This document shows positions 16,076-22,520 of a stretch of 64,000 bases of DNA, piece after piece (the first letter of the stretch is position 1; the number at the start of each line of letters is the position of its first letter). Below the pieces are notes generated by a model. It made no database searches. It was not told where the DNA came from and saw only the letters and a list, made by a program, of their open reading frames with translations. Made by a program: the position numbers and the translations under genes. Source of the stretch: Sinosporangium album (lineage in GTDB: Bacteria > Actinomycetota > Actinomycetes > Streptosporangiales > Streptosporangiaceae); the NCBI RefSeq assembly GCF_900100605.1, contig NZ_FNCN01000020.1, positions 1 to 64,000 on the forward strand, read 5' to 3'.

Positions 16076-16085
16076 ACACGCGCCC

Positions 16086-16224
16086 GGAGGGGCGGGTCGA
16101 AGTCCATCGGTTACCGGGAACCGCAGGTCGCGGGTTCAAGTCCCGCCACCCCGCACGGGGTGTAGCTCAGAAGGTTAGAGCAGCAGTTGAAAACCCGGTG
16201 GACGCTCCCCATATCCGCCCTTCC
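16086..16224 (+). ncRNA. Y4: YrlA-type Y RNA with a tRNA-like module
   Basis: Terminal stem 16086-16095 with 16215-16224 (10 bp, one G-U). Core loop GTCGAAGT opposite ACGCTCCCCATAT. Second stem CCATCGG (16104-16110) with CCGGTGG (16195-16201). Module: T-arm GCGGG-TTCAAGT-CCCGC (16130-16146), acceptor-like stem CACCCC-GCAC-GGGGTG (16147-16162), TA, D-arm GCTC-AGAAGGTTA-GAGC (16165-16181). It ends about 45 nt before the Ro60 start codon, so it may be processed from a transcript shared with the Ro60 mRNA. Confidence 0.85.
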
Positions 16225-16225
16225 C

Positions 16226-16254
16226 CACATCCGCCCCCTGCGGGGCGGGTCGAA
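16226..16254 (+). promoter_or_regulatory. Permuted Y-like hairpin in the Ro60 leader
   Basis: CACAT (16226-16230), CCGCCCC-CTGC-GGGGCGG (16231-16248), GTCGAA (16249-16254), then CCC and the ribosome site AGGAG (16258-16262). The two conserved Ro-side strands occur in reverse order, joined by a tetraloop, so the same stem and internal loop can form in the mRNA. CCGCCCC could also compete for the 5-prime strand of Y4. Autoregulation by Ro60 is inferred. Confidence 0.5.
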
Positions 16255-16268
16255 CCCAGGAGACCAGC

Positions 16269-17933
16269 ATGGCCCGTGACCCCCTCGCCGCCGTGTCCAC
16301 CCTCACCACCCCGCAGACCCAACTCATCCCCGGCCGCGCCGACCAGGTCCGCAACGCCGCCGACGGCTACGTGTTCGCCAAGGACACGTGGCAGCGCGTC
16401 GAGGACTTCATCCTGCTCGGAACATCCGGCGGCACCTACTACGTGGGTGAGGACAAGCTGACCGCCGACAACGCCGATGTGCTGTTCCAGGCGATCACCG
16501 AGGACGGTCCGCGTGTCGTCGCCCTCATCCACGACGTCTCCACGGCTCGGCCGCCGCGCGCACCGAAGCCGCGGCCGGCGTTGTTCGCGCTCGCCGCCTG
16601 TTTCGCCAAGGGCACCCCTGAAACTCGTCAGGCGGTCAAGGAGGTGTTCACCGCGATCGTGCGCACCACGGACCATCTCGCGATGTTCTTCGGCTACTAC
16701 AAGAACCTCGGCGGCAAACCCAGCAGCAGGGGCATGGCGCCGCGCGTGGGCCGTTCGCTGCGCACCGCGCTCGGGTCGTGGTTCCTCCAGGGGACGCCGG
16801 ACGATGTGGCGTACCGGGCGTGCAAGGCCGCGCAGCGCAAGACCCCGCAGGGTGAGGCGTTCTCGCTTCGGGACGTGCTGCGCATCGCCCACCCTGCCGC
16901 CGACGACGTGCAGCGCCGGGTCCTGTTCGGGTGGATCGCGGGCAACGTCTCAGACGATGAGGCGCGCGATGAGCTGGTCGCCGTCGACCGGTTTTTGACC
17001 GCGAAGGCCGTCACCACCGTAAAGGAGGCGGTGCGGGTCGTGACCGAGGAGCGGGTGCCGTGGGAGTTCCTCCCCGACGCCATGCTCAAAGAGCCGGCGG
17101 TGTGGGACGCGCTGGTGGACACGGTCGGCATGACCGCGCTCATCCGCAACCTGGCCCGCATGACCCGCATCGGCACCCTCAAGCCGCTCGGCGACGCCAC
17201 CCGCCGCGCCGTAGCGCGCCTCACCGACGCGAACGCGCTCATCAAGGCGCGTATCCACCCGATGGACGCGTGGCTCGCGCTGCGCGTCTACGGCTCGGGC
17301 CGCTCCCAGCCGAACCCGCGCGCCGACGCCAACACGTGGCGGCCGGTGCCGGCGATCCTGGACGCGTTGGAGGGGACCTACGAGCTCGCGTTCGGCAGCG
17401 TGGAGCCGTCGGGGAGGCGGCTGCTGGTCGCGGTCGACTCCTCCGGGTCGATGTCCTGGAACCAGGTGGTGTCCGGCGGGTCGGCGATCGGCACCCCGTA
17501 CGAGGTGGGGTGCGCGATGGCGGTCATGCTCGCCCGCATCGAACGCGGAGGCGTCCACGTCATCGATGTCGACACCAGCGTCCACACCTCGAAAGTGACC
17601 GCGCGGACCAACCTCCGCGAGATCGCCTCCTGGGACTCGTCCGGCGGCGGCACCGACCTGTCACTGCCGTTCACGTACGCGCTTGCGCACCACACGGTCA
17701 CGGTGGACGGGTTCGTGGTGTTCACCGACAACGAGACGTGGGCCGGCCGCGCCCACCCCTCCCAGGCGCTCGCCCGCTACCGCAGCCTCGTGAACCCCGA
17801 TGCCCGGGTCGTGGTCGCCTCGATGGCCGCCACGGGCCATACGATCGCCGACCCCCGCGACGTCGGCGTGCTGAACGTCGCCGACGTGGACGCCTCCCTT
17901 CCGCAGGTCGTCGCGGGGTTCATCCGCGGCTGA
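16269..17933 (+). CDS. rsr: Ro60 / TROVE-domain RNA-binding protein
   Basis: 554 residues, usual length for Ro60 (Rsr). Residues 15-370 form the TROVE HEAT-like ring; diagnostic stretches are GYVFAKDTWQRVEDFILLG (33-51) and GGTYYVGEDKLTADNA (54-69). Residues 384-554 form a vWA domain with an intact MIDAS: DSSGS at 390-394, Thr462 and FTDNE at 485-489. Ro60 rings bind Y RNA on the outer surface and misfolded RNA 3-prime ends in the cavity; with PNPase the Deinococcus protein forms an RNA-degrading machine. AGGAG lies 6 bp before the ATG. Four Y-like RNAs directly upstream make this a complete Ro60-Y RNA locus. Confidence 0.95.
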   Translation: MARDPLAAVSTLTTPQTQLIPGRADQVRNAADGYVFAKDTWQRVEDFILLGTSGGTYYVGEDKLTADNADVLFQAITEDGPRVVALIHDVSTARPPRAPKPRPALFALAACFAKGTPETRQAVKEVFTAIVRTTDHLAMFFGYYKNLGGKPSSRGMAPRVGRSLRTALGSWFLQGTPDDVAYRACKAAQRKTPQGEAFSLRDVLRIAHPAADDVQRRVLFGWIAGNVSDDEARDELVAVDRFLTAKAVTTVKEAVRVVTEERVPWEFLPDAMLKEPAVWDALVDTVGMTALIRNLARMTRIGTLKPLGDATRRAVARLTDANALIKARIHPMDAWLALRVYGSGRSQPNPRADANTWRPVPAILDALEGTYELAFGSVEPSGRRLLVAVDSSGSMSWNQVVSGGSAIGTPYEVGCAMAVMLARIERGGVHVIDVDTSVHTSKVTARTNLREIASWDSSGGGTDLSLPFTYALAHHTVTVDGFVVFTDNETWAGRAHPSQALARYRSLVNPDARVVVASMAATGHTIADPRDVGVLNVADVDASLPQVVAGFIRG

Positions 17934-17943
17934 CCTGCCGGCG

Positions 17944-18195
17944 ATGGCGACGATGCTGGCGATCCTCCGGCCTGGCGGCCGTACGCAGCGCTGCGACGCC
18001 CGCTGCTACACCGCCAGGCCGGACACCGAATGCGACTGCCTGTGCCGGGGCGTCAACCACGGCCAAGGCGTGAGACGGGCCGTGGTGAACACGCGCCGCC
18101 TGGTCGAGGAGTGGGTGGCGGTGTCCCTCGCCAAGGACCCGCAGCATTTCCGCGTCGAGATCGACCTCGAAGCACAGACCGAACCTTTGTTCTAA
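17944..18195 (+). CDS. Cys/His-rich small protein downstream of Ro60
   Basis: 83 residues. RCDARCYTARPDTECDCLCRG (residues 16-36) has five cysteines, followed by NHGQG; this C-C-C-C plus NHG signature recurs in small actinophage proteins and suggests zinc binding. A basic helix follows. It lies 10 bp after Ro60, so the two are probably one transcript, and its stop overlaps the end of the convergent HTH gene. Functional link to Ro60 is possible but unproven. Confidence 0.65.
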   Translation: MATMLAILRPGGRTQRCDARCYTARPDTECDCLCRGVNHGQGVRRAVVNTRRLVEEWVAVSLAKDPQHFRVEIDLEAQTEPLF

Positions 18196-18656
18196 CCCGC
18201 CGCCGGTTGCCGGTCGAAGAACTCGCGGAGGATTTTGCGGACCTGGTGGACGCTGCCGCCCACCATGACGGCGATGGCGTCCGCAGGCCATCCCTGCCCG
18301 TCCAAGGAGACGATGGCGGCCCGGTCGAGCCGTTTCCGGGCGCCGGGTAGCCGCAGCGGTACCCCCGCGGCGGCGGCGATCTCCCGGATCGTCTGGTCGC
18401 TCAGCCGGTAGCGGGCGACCAGGTCGGCCATCGGCGTGCCGGCGGCGTAGCCGTCGGCGATGTCCTGCCGCACTTTGGGCGGGGTTTTCCCGCCCGGTGG
18501 GCCGCCGACCGGCCTCATCTGTACTCGGGCGCCGCGGAGCCTGCGGTGGATCACCACGGGGGACACCCCGTGGCGGCGGGCCAACGCCCGGATCGACGCG
18601 CCGGCCGTGTAGGCGGCGGCGAGCGCTGGGACGTCGAGGGGTTTACGAGCGGTCAC
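18192..18656 (-). CDS. Multi-helix-turn-helix DNA-binding protein
   Basis: 154 residues from a GTG at 18656 with GGAGG at good spacing. Three successive resolvase-like HTH units: residues 8-38 (LAAAYTAGASIRALARRHGVS), 62-98 (IADGYAAGTPMADLVARYRLS) and 112-142 (AIVSLDGQGWPADAIAVMVGG). Repeated HTH proteins of this kind serve as terminase small subunits or phage regulators. It overlaps the upstream SNase-like gene by 14 bp and could be the protein that binds the P1-P4 operators, but nothing shows this directly. Confidence 0.65.
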   Translation of the reverse strand: MTARKPLDVPALAAAYTAGASIRALARRHGVSPVVIHRRLRGARVQMRPVGGPPGGKTPPKVRQDIADGYAAGTPMADLVARYRLSDQTIREIAAAAGVPLRLPGARKRLDRAAIVSLDGQGWPADAIAVMVGGSVHQVRKILREFFDRQPAAG

Positions 18657-19242
18657 GCGTACCTCCGTCGTAGGGCACGGCCATGCCTGCGCCGATCAGC
18701 AGCTCGTTCAGCGACGGCACGCCCGGCCTGCTGCCGTGCACGACGGCGAGCATCCGCCCGTATTTCTCCCGCCGGTCTTTGACCGTCTCCACGACGATCT
18801 GGTCGTCTTGGGCTGTGACCCAGGAGGAGACCCAGGCGGCGACGTTCACCCCGTCGGGGGTGGTCTTCTCGGCGACGTTGAGGCCGAGCAGCCGCAGCCG
18901 GGCGTCGATACGGACGCCGAACCCGAGGGCGAGGCTGGTGTCGAGGGTGTCGCCGTCGACGACGCGTACCACGGCCGCGCGGTAGAGGTCCGGCGGGTCT
19001 ACGTCGACCAGGTCGGCCGAGGTTCTGACGGGCCCGGGTTTAGTGACGCGGATGGCGACGTCGGGGCCGTGTTCGTTGATCCAGGCGCGGACGTGTCGGA
19101 TGCCGGGCTGTCCGGGGACCGCCAGGTTGAGGCGTGTGTTGACGCGGACGCCGAATCCGAGGTCGACGCGGGCGTGGGTGTTGCCGCCGTTGAGCGGCCC
19201 GATGACGGCGCGGTGGACGCCGAGCTCGGGTGTGGTGGTCAT
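18643..19242 (-). CDS. Thermonuclease (SNase)-like protein with duplicated domain
   Basis: 199 residues from the ATG at 19242; the longer ORF would read through a terminator. The C-terminal domain (residues 85-190) matches the SNase OB-fold pattern: VVDGDTLDTSL, RLRLLGLNVAE (Arg and Glu of the active site), EKYGRMLA (second Arg) and LNELLIGAGMA. The N-terminal 50 residues repeat the strand pattern LGFGVRVNTRLNL without catalytic residues, so the domain seems partly duplicated. Probably a Ca-dependent DNA/RNA phosphodiesterase; downstream of the capsid gene after a terminator. Confidence 0.75.
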   Translation of the reverse strand: MTTTPELGVHRAVIGPLNGGNTHARVDLGFGVRVNTRLNLAVPGQPGIRHVRAWINEHGPDVAIRVTKPGPVRTSADLVDVDPPDLYRAAVVRVVDGDTLDTSLALGFGVRIDARLRLLGLNVAEKTTPDGVNVAAWVSSWVTAQDDQIVVETVKDRREKYGRMLAVVHGSRPGVPSLNELLIGAGMAVPYDGGTRDRS

Positions 19243-19290
19243 GTCCGGTCCCGGCTGACTCGTGCGAGAGGAGGGGGCGAGTATGGAAGG

Positions 19291-19312
19291 GGCGGGCCCG
19301 CGAAGGCCCGCC
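19291..19312 (-). terminator. Hairpin after the capsid gene
   Basis: GGCGGGCC-CGCGAA-GGCCCGCC, 8-bp stem, 16 bp downstream of the major capsid stop on the minus strand. It probably reduces transcription into the SNase/HTH genes. Confidence 0.6.
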
Positions 19313-19327
19313 ATCCATGCGGCGTGG

Positions 19328-20659
19328 TTACGGGGTGGGAGCGAACGTGCCGAGCACGATCGACTCCGGCCGGTCGACCACGAGCCCGATCCGCTCCGAG
19401 CCGCGCAGCACGACGTATCCGGCCTCAAAGGCTCGGCCCGCTTCGGTGGACGCCTGCACCGACACCGACTCGCGGTCGTAGAGTTTGGCGCCGTAGCCGA
19501 ACGCGGCGGTCAGGAACGTGCCCTGGGTGATGGCGGTGGTGTCGACGACCTTCTGCCGCCACACCCGCTTCTCGCCACCCACCGCAACCGAGATCGCGAT
19601 CGTGTACTGGCCGTCGGTGCCGCGCTCTGTTTCGATCTGCTCCCAGTCCAGCGGGTGCAGGACCACGCCTGTGGCCTCGTAGTAGGCGAGCATCGCCCGC
19701 GTGGCGGCGCGGCGAAGCTGAAGCGACTTGATCGCGGCGTCGGCGGTCTCGCCGGTGTAGGTCTGGACGCCAGGGGTGTTCCACAGGCCGGTGATGCGGT
19801 CGCCGTCGCCGGTGCCGTACAGGATTTCGACGTCTTCCCGCATCTTGATGCCGTCGACCATGTTGCGGTCGAGGATGCCCCGCAGCCGCGCCTCGTCGGC
19901 GAGGGTGTTCTTGTGGACGTACTGGAGGTGCGCGACCTCGACGATCGGCGCCTTGTACGGCTTGAACCGCGTCACGGACGTGTTCGGCATGCCGAACTCG
20001 TCGGTGACGTCGCCGAGTGCGGGGCCGCCGCCGGGCTGCTGCCGCTCCGGCACCACATCGGCGTTGGAGACGAACCCGAGCTCGCGGAGACCGATGAGGA
20101 TGTTGCTGGTGGTCTTCTCGGACGGGAACAGGTCGCGGACGCGGCCGGGCCGCAGCTGCCGCTCGGTGAGGCCGACGTCCTCGGCGGTGCCGAACCCGTG
20201 CGTGGTGTGCGTCCCACCCGACAGGGTGAACACGTCTTTACGCTCGAACGAGTAGAGGCCCTGCTCGAAGTCGGCGACCTGGCCGAACTGGCGGAACCCG
20301 CCCGACTTCATCTCCAGATACGCCTCAGACTCCAAGAACGCGTCCGACAGGCTCTTGTGCTGGCGGCCGGAGGCGGCGGCGACAGCGTCGCGGGCGGCGT
20401 AGGAGGTGTCGGCGGGTTCGTCGAGGTACTGCTCGATGCCGAGGTGCTCACGCTGCGCGGCGATCAGGCTCTTGATGTCGCGGGCGTCTTTCAGCGTGCT
20501 CATGTAGGAGGCGTGGGCCTCGGGAGAGATGACGAGGTGGCCATCGCCGGTCTCGTCCTTGAAATGGGCGTTGGAGATCTTGTTGAGCTCGGCCGCTTTC
20601 GTTTCGAGTTGGCCTTCGAGCTCTTTGATCCGCTTTTCGATGTCTGCCGTCTTGGTCAC
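19328..20659 (-). CDS. HK97-fold major capsid protein
   Basis: 443 residues from a GTG at 20659, preceded by GGGGGGATC; a GTG at 20683 is the alternative. Residues 1-80 are a charged coiled coil (IEKRIKELEGQLETKAAELNK), the delta/scaffold domain normally cut off by the prohead protease. The rest has the HK97 capsid layout, including ITGLWNTPG near the E-loop/P-domain boundary and a C-terminal RIGLVVDRPESIVLGTF strand. It is downstream of the protease fusion, with a moron lipoprotein gene between them on the other strand. Confidence 0.85.
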   Translation of the reverse strand: MTKTADIEKRIKELEGQLETKAAELNKISNAHFKDETGDGHLVISPEAHASYMSTLKDARDIKSLIAAQREHLGIEQYLDEPADTSYAARDAVAAASGRQHKSLSDAFLESEAYLEMKSGGFRQFGQVADFEQGLYSFERKDVFTLSGGTHTTHGFGTAEDVGLTERQLRPGRVRDLFPSEKTTSNILIGLRELGFVSNADVVPERQQPGGGPALGDVTDEFGMPNTSVTRFKPYKAPIVEVAHLQYVHKNTLADEARLRGILDRNMVDGIKMREDVEILYGTGDGDRITGLWNTPGVQTYTGETADAAIKSLQLRRAATRAMLAYYEATGVVLHPLDWEQIETERGTDGQYTIAISVAVGGEKRVWRQKVVDTTAITQGTFLTAAFGYGAKLYDRESVSVQASTEAGRAFEAGYVVLRGSERIGLVVDRPESIVLGTFAPTP

Positions 20660-20919
20660 GGCGATCCCCCCGGATGCTGACACGGTTTGGCGTTGCGGTC
20701 GCTCGCCCGGTCAGCACCGGGACGTCAGACGATCAACGGGGAGGAAACCCCCCAAGCGGGGTTTGCGTCAGCGTTGGAACGATGCGGGAACGATTCGCCC
20801 GTTCCGCTCCGGCCCGGCGGCAGGGTCGGCTATGGTCCCGACCGTGCGGCGGTTCGGGGGCCTGGACGCCGGCACGTTGTTCACCGTCCGCAGCCTCGTG
20901 TGAGGAGCCCCCTGTCTTG

Positions 20920-21528
20920 ATGCGTGTTCCAGCCGCCGCGGCCCTGCTGGCAGCCGCCGTTCTCATATCCGGATGCAGCGGAGGCGGAGGTGCCGCCCCG
21001 CTGGACGTCGAGGCCGCCGAAGACGCGCTCGCGAGCCAAGCCGCAACATCTGAGGCGCCGCCTGCGGCGCCGCAGAAGCTCCAGATGGGGCAGCCTGCGG
21101 AAGCCGTCGGCCACGGCGGCTACCCGATGCGGATCACACCGACGGGCGTCTACTACTACAAAGGCCACCCGAACAACACGCCCGAGCAGGGCTGGTACGT
21201 CGCGGTCGCCTACAAGGCCGAGGCGCTGGCCCACGCGGACGCTGTGCCGTACAGCGGATGGACGTGGACCGCGCAGGGGCAGACGTTCGAAACGACGGGG
21301 AGTGACCCGTGGACCGGGCGGGTGAACCAGCCGGTCGCCGGACGGAACATACCGGCCGGCGAATACCAGACATATTTCGCGATCTTCGATGTGGCGGCGC
21401 GCGGGGGCACGGCCGTGTTCCAGGCGGGGGACGGCCGGGAGTTCCGGTGGCAGATCCCGCCAGAGAGCGGAGGGACCGGTTTGCGGCCGATCCAGGTCGC
21501 GATGCGGGCTCTGGGGCTGAAGTTCTAA
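20920..21528 (+). CDS. Lipoprotein (moron) with possible cell-surface role
   Basis: 202 residues. Signal peptide with lipobox LISGC (Cys21) and a Ser/Gly/Ala-rich linker, then a beta-rich domain from about residue 60 (GGYPMRITPTGVYYYKG; GWYVAVAYKAEALAHA; TYFAIFDVAARGG), similar to DUF4352-like exported domains. GAGGAG precedes the ATG. It runs opposite to the flanking capsid genes and has its own terminator, as expected of a moron expressed in the lysogen; superinfection exclusion is one known role for such proteins. A 23-codon ORF (20832-20903) lies just upstream and may be a leader. Confidence 0.75.
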   Translation: MRVPAAAALLAAAVLISGCSGGGGAAPLDVEAAEDALASQAATSEAPPAAPQKLQMGQPAEAVGHGGYPMRITPTGVYYYKGHPNNTPEQGWYVAVAYKAEALAHADAVPYSGWTWTAQGQTFETTGSDPWTGRVNQPVAGRNIPAGEYQTYFAIFDVAARGGTAVFQAGDGREFRWQIPPESGGTGLRPIQVAMRALGLKF

Positions 21529-21542
21529 CCCCCCGCGGGGGT
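21528..21542. terminator. Short terminator between convergent genes
   Basis: ACCCCC-CGC-GGGGGT directly at the end of the lipoprotein gene and the end of the leftward gene at 21542. A 6-bp GC stem. Confidence 0.5.
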
Positions 21543-22174
21543 CAGGGTTGGAGTGTGAGGGCGTAAGCCATGATCTCCGCCCCCTCAGCGATCTCGGCAG
21601 CCGACAGCGTCTTCATCTCGACCGGCAGCGCGGAGGGCGCGGTCGAATCCGGGTGGGTCGTCGGCTCCTCAGGCAACCTCTCCGGCTGGCTCTCGGCGGG
21701 TTTGCCGGGGTCGGGGATGTCGATCCCGGCCCGGCGCATGACCGTGATCAGGTTGGCGACCGCTGCGGTGAGGTCTTTGGCATTCGCGGACGACAGGACA
21801 CGGCCCGCTTTGGTCTCCACATCGGAGCCGAGGTGCTTGACGGCCGCCGCCGCCTCATTCAGCACGGCAACCAGGGGATCGCCGCCGGACGGGCGGGAGA
21901 CGGTCAGGGTGGCGGGAGCCGGGTCGCCGATGGTGACGGCGCCCGCGTCGGTGACGGTGTAGGGCACCTGGTAGCTGGTCGCGTGAGCGTCTGTGTGGAC
22001 GGACACCACGGCGAGGTCGGCGAAGGTGGCGTCGTTGGAGACCCACCCGGGTCCGCCTGTGTCCGCGGCCCAGGCTCCGACTGCTTCGCGGATCTTGTCG
22101 CGGACCTCTTCCAGCGACATCTGGACGGGGTCCCCCGCGGCGGCCGGGTTTGTCTCGGTCTGCGTCTGCTGCAT
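21542..22174 (-). CDS. Capsid-associated hypothetical protein
   Basis: 210 residues, acidic. Residues 120-150 (ETKAGRVLSSANAKDLTAAV) match the KAGRxLSxxNxxxL motif that ends many phage prohead proteases and scaffold domains. The middle part is beta-rich with DALATxTVSRP-like segments. Located between the protease fusion and the major capsid gene, so a scaffold or minor capsid role is plausible, but not demonstrated. Confidence 0.6.
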   Translation of the reverse strand: MQQTQTETNPAAAGDPVQMSLEEVRDKIREAVGAWAADTGGPGWVSNDATFADLAVVSVHTDAHATSYQVPYTVTDAGAVTIGDPAPATLTVSRPSGGDPLVAVLNEAAAAVKHLGSDVETKAGRVLSSANAKDLTAAVANLITVMRRAGIDIPDPGKPAESQPERLPEEPTTHPDSTAPSALPVEMKTLSAAEIAEGAEIMAYALTLQP

Positions 22175-22270
22175 CGGCCTTCGCTCCTTCTACTGGACAT
22201 ACCCGCCAGGCAGGATAGAAGTCGGCCGCGGTGAAGGTCACAGGCCGTGCCGCGGCTGGGCGGAATGCGA

Positions 22271-22300
22271 AAGGCCCGCGCGGGGCGCTGTGCGGGCCTT
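22271..22300 (-). terminator. Hairpin terminator
   Basis: AAGGCCCGC (22271-22279) with GCGGGCCTT (22292-22300), 9-bp stem, just after the leftward gene ending at 22314. Confidence 0.6.
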
Positions 22301-22313
22301 CAGAGATCGGTGA

Positions 22314-22520
22314 TTATGCGGATGCGACTTTGATGTAGCCGTTGGACCATCCGTCGTACGACCGCCAGATACGGTCGTTCGACCAGCCGCGTTCTAGGCG
22401 GCTGGCCACCAGTTGATCAGCCTCCCCGGTGAACTGCCATTCACCGTCCTCGTCGAGGGTCATGGTGCCGATTTCGGCTCCTGATCGCACGTCCGTCACG
22501 CGCAAGGTCTTTCCCGTCAT
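22314..22520 (-). CDS. 68-residue hypothetical protein
   Basis: Starts at 22520, overlapping the stop of the protease fusion by 4 bp (ATGA). Beta-rich first half (LRVTDVRSGAEIGTMTLDEDGEW) and a Trp-rich second half (RGWSNDRIWRSYDGWSNGY). Length and composition resemble small proteins co-encoded with phage metallopeptidase/ADP-ribosyltransferase polyproteins; may be an inhibitor or packaging partner. Speculative. Confidence 0.65.
   Translation of the reverse strand: MTGKTLRVTDVRSGAEIGTMTLDEDGEWQFTGEADQLVASRLERGWSNDRIWRSYDGWSNGYIKVASA

Noticed and set aside
15809..16181. Tandem tRNA genes or permuted tRNA genes
   Set aside because: T-arms and D-arms are excellent, but the order is T-arm, acceptor, D-arm with the acceptor loop closed and no anticodon arm; each lies inside a Y-RNA core stem. 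They are tRNA mimics, not tRNAs.
15941..16254. Repeated GTCGAA as a protein operator
   Set aside because: Each copy occupies the same place in an RNA fold with matching partners, and it lacks dyad symmetry at DNA level; an RNA-level role fits better.
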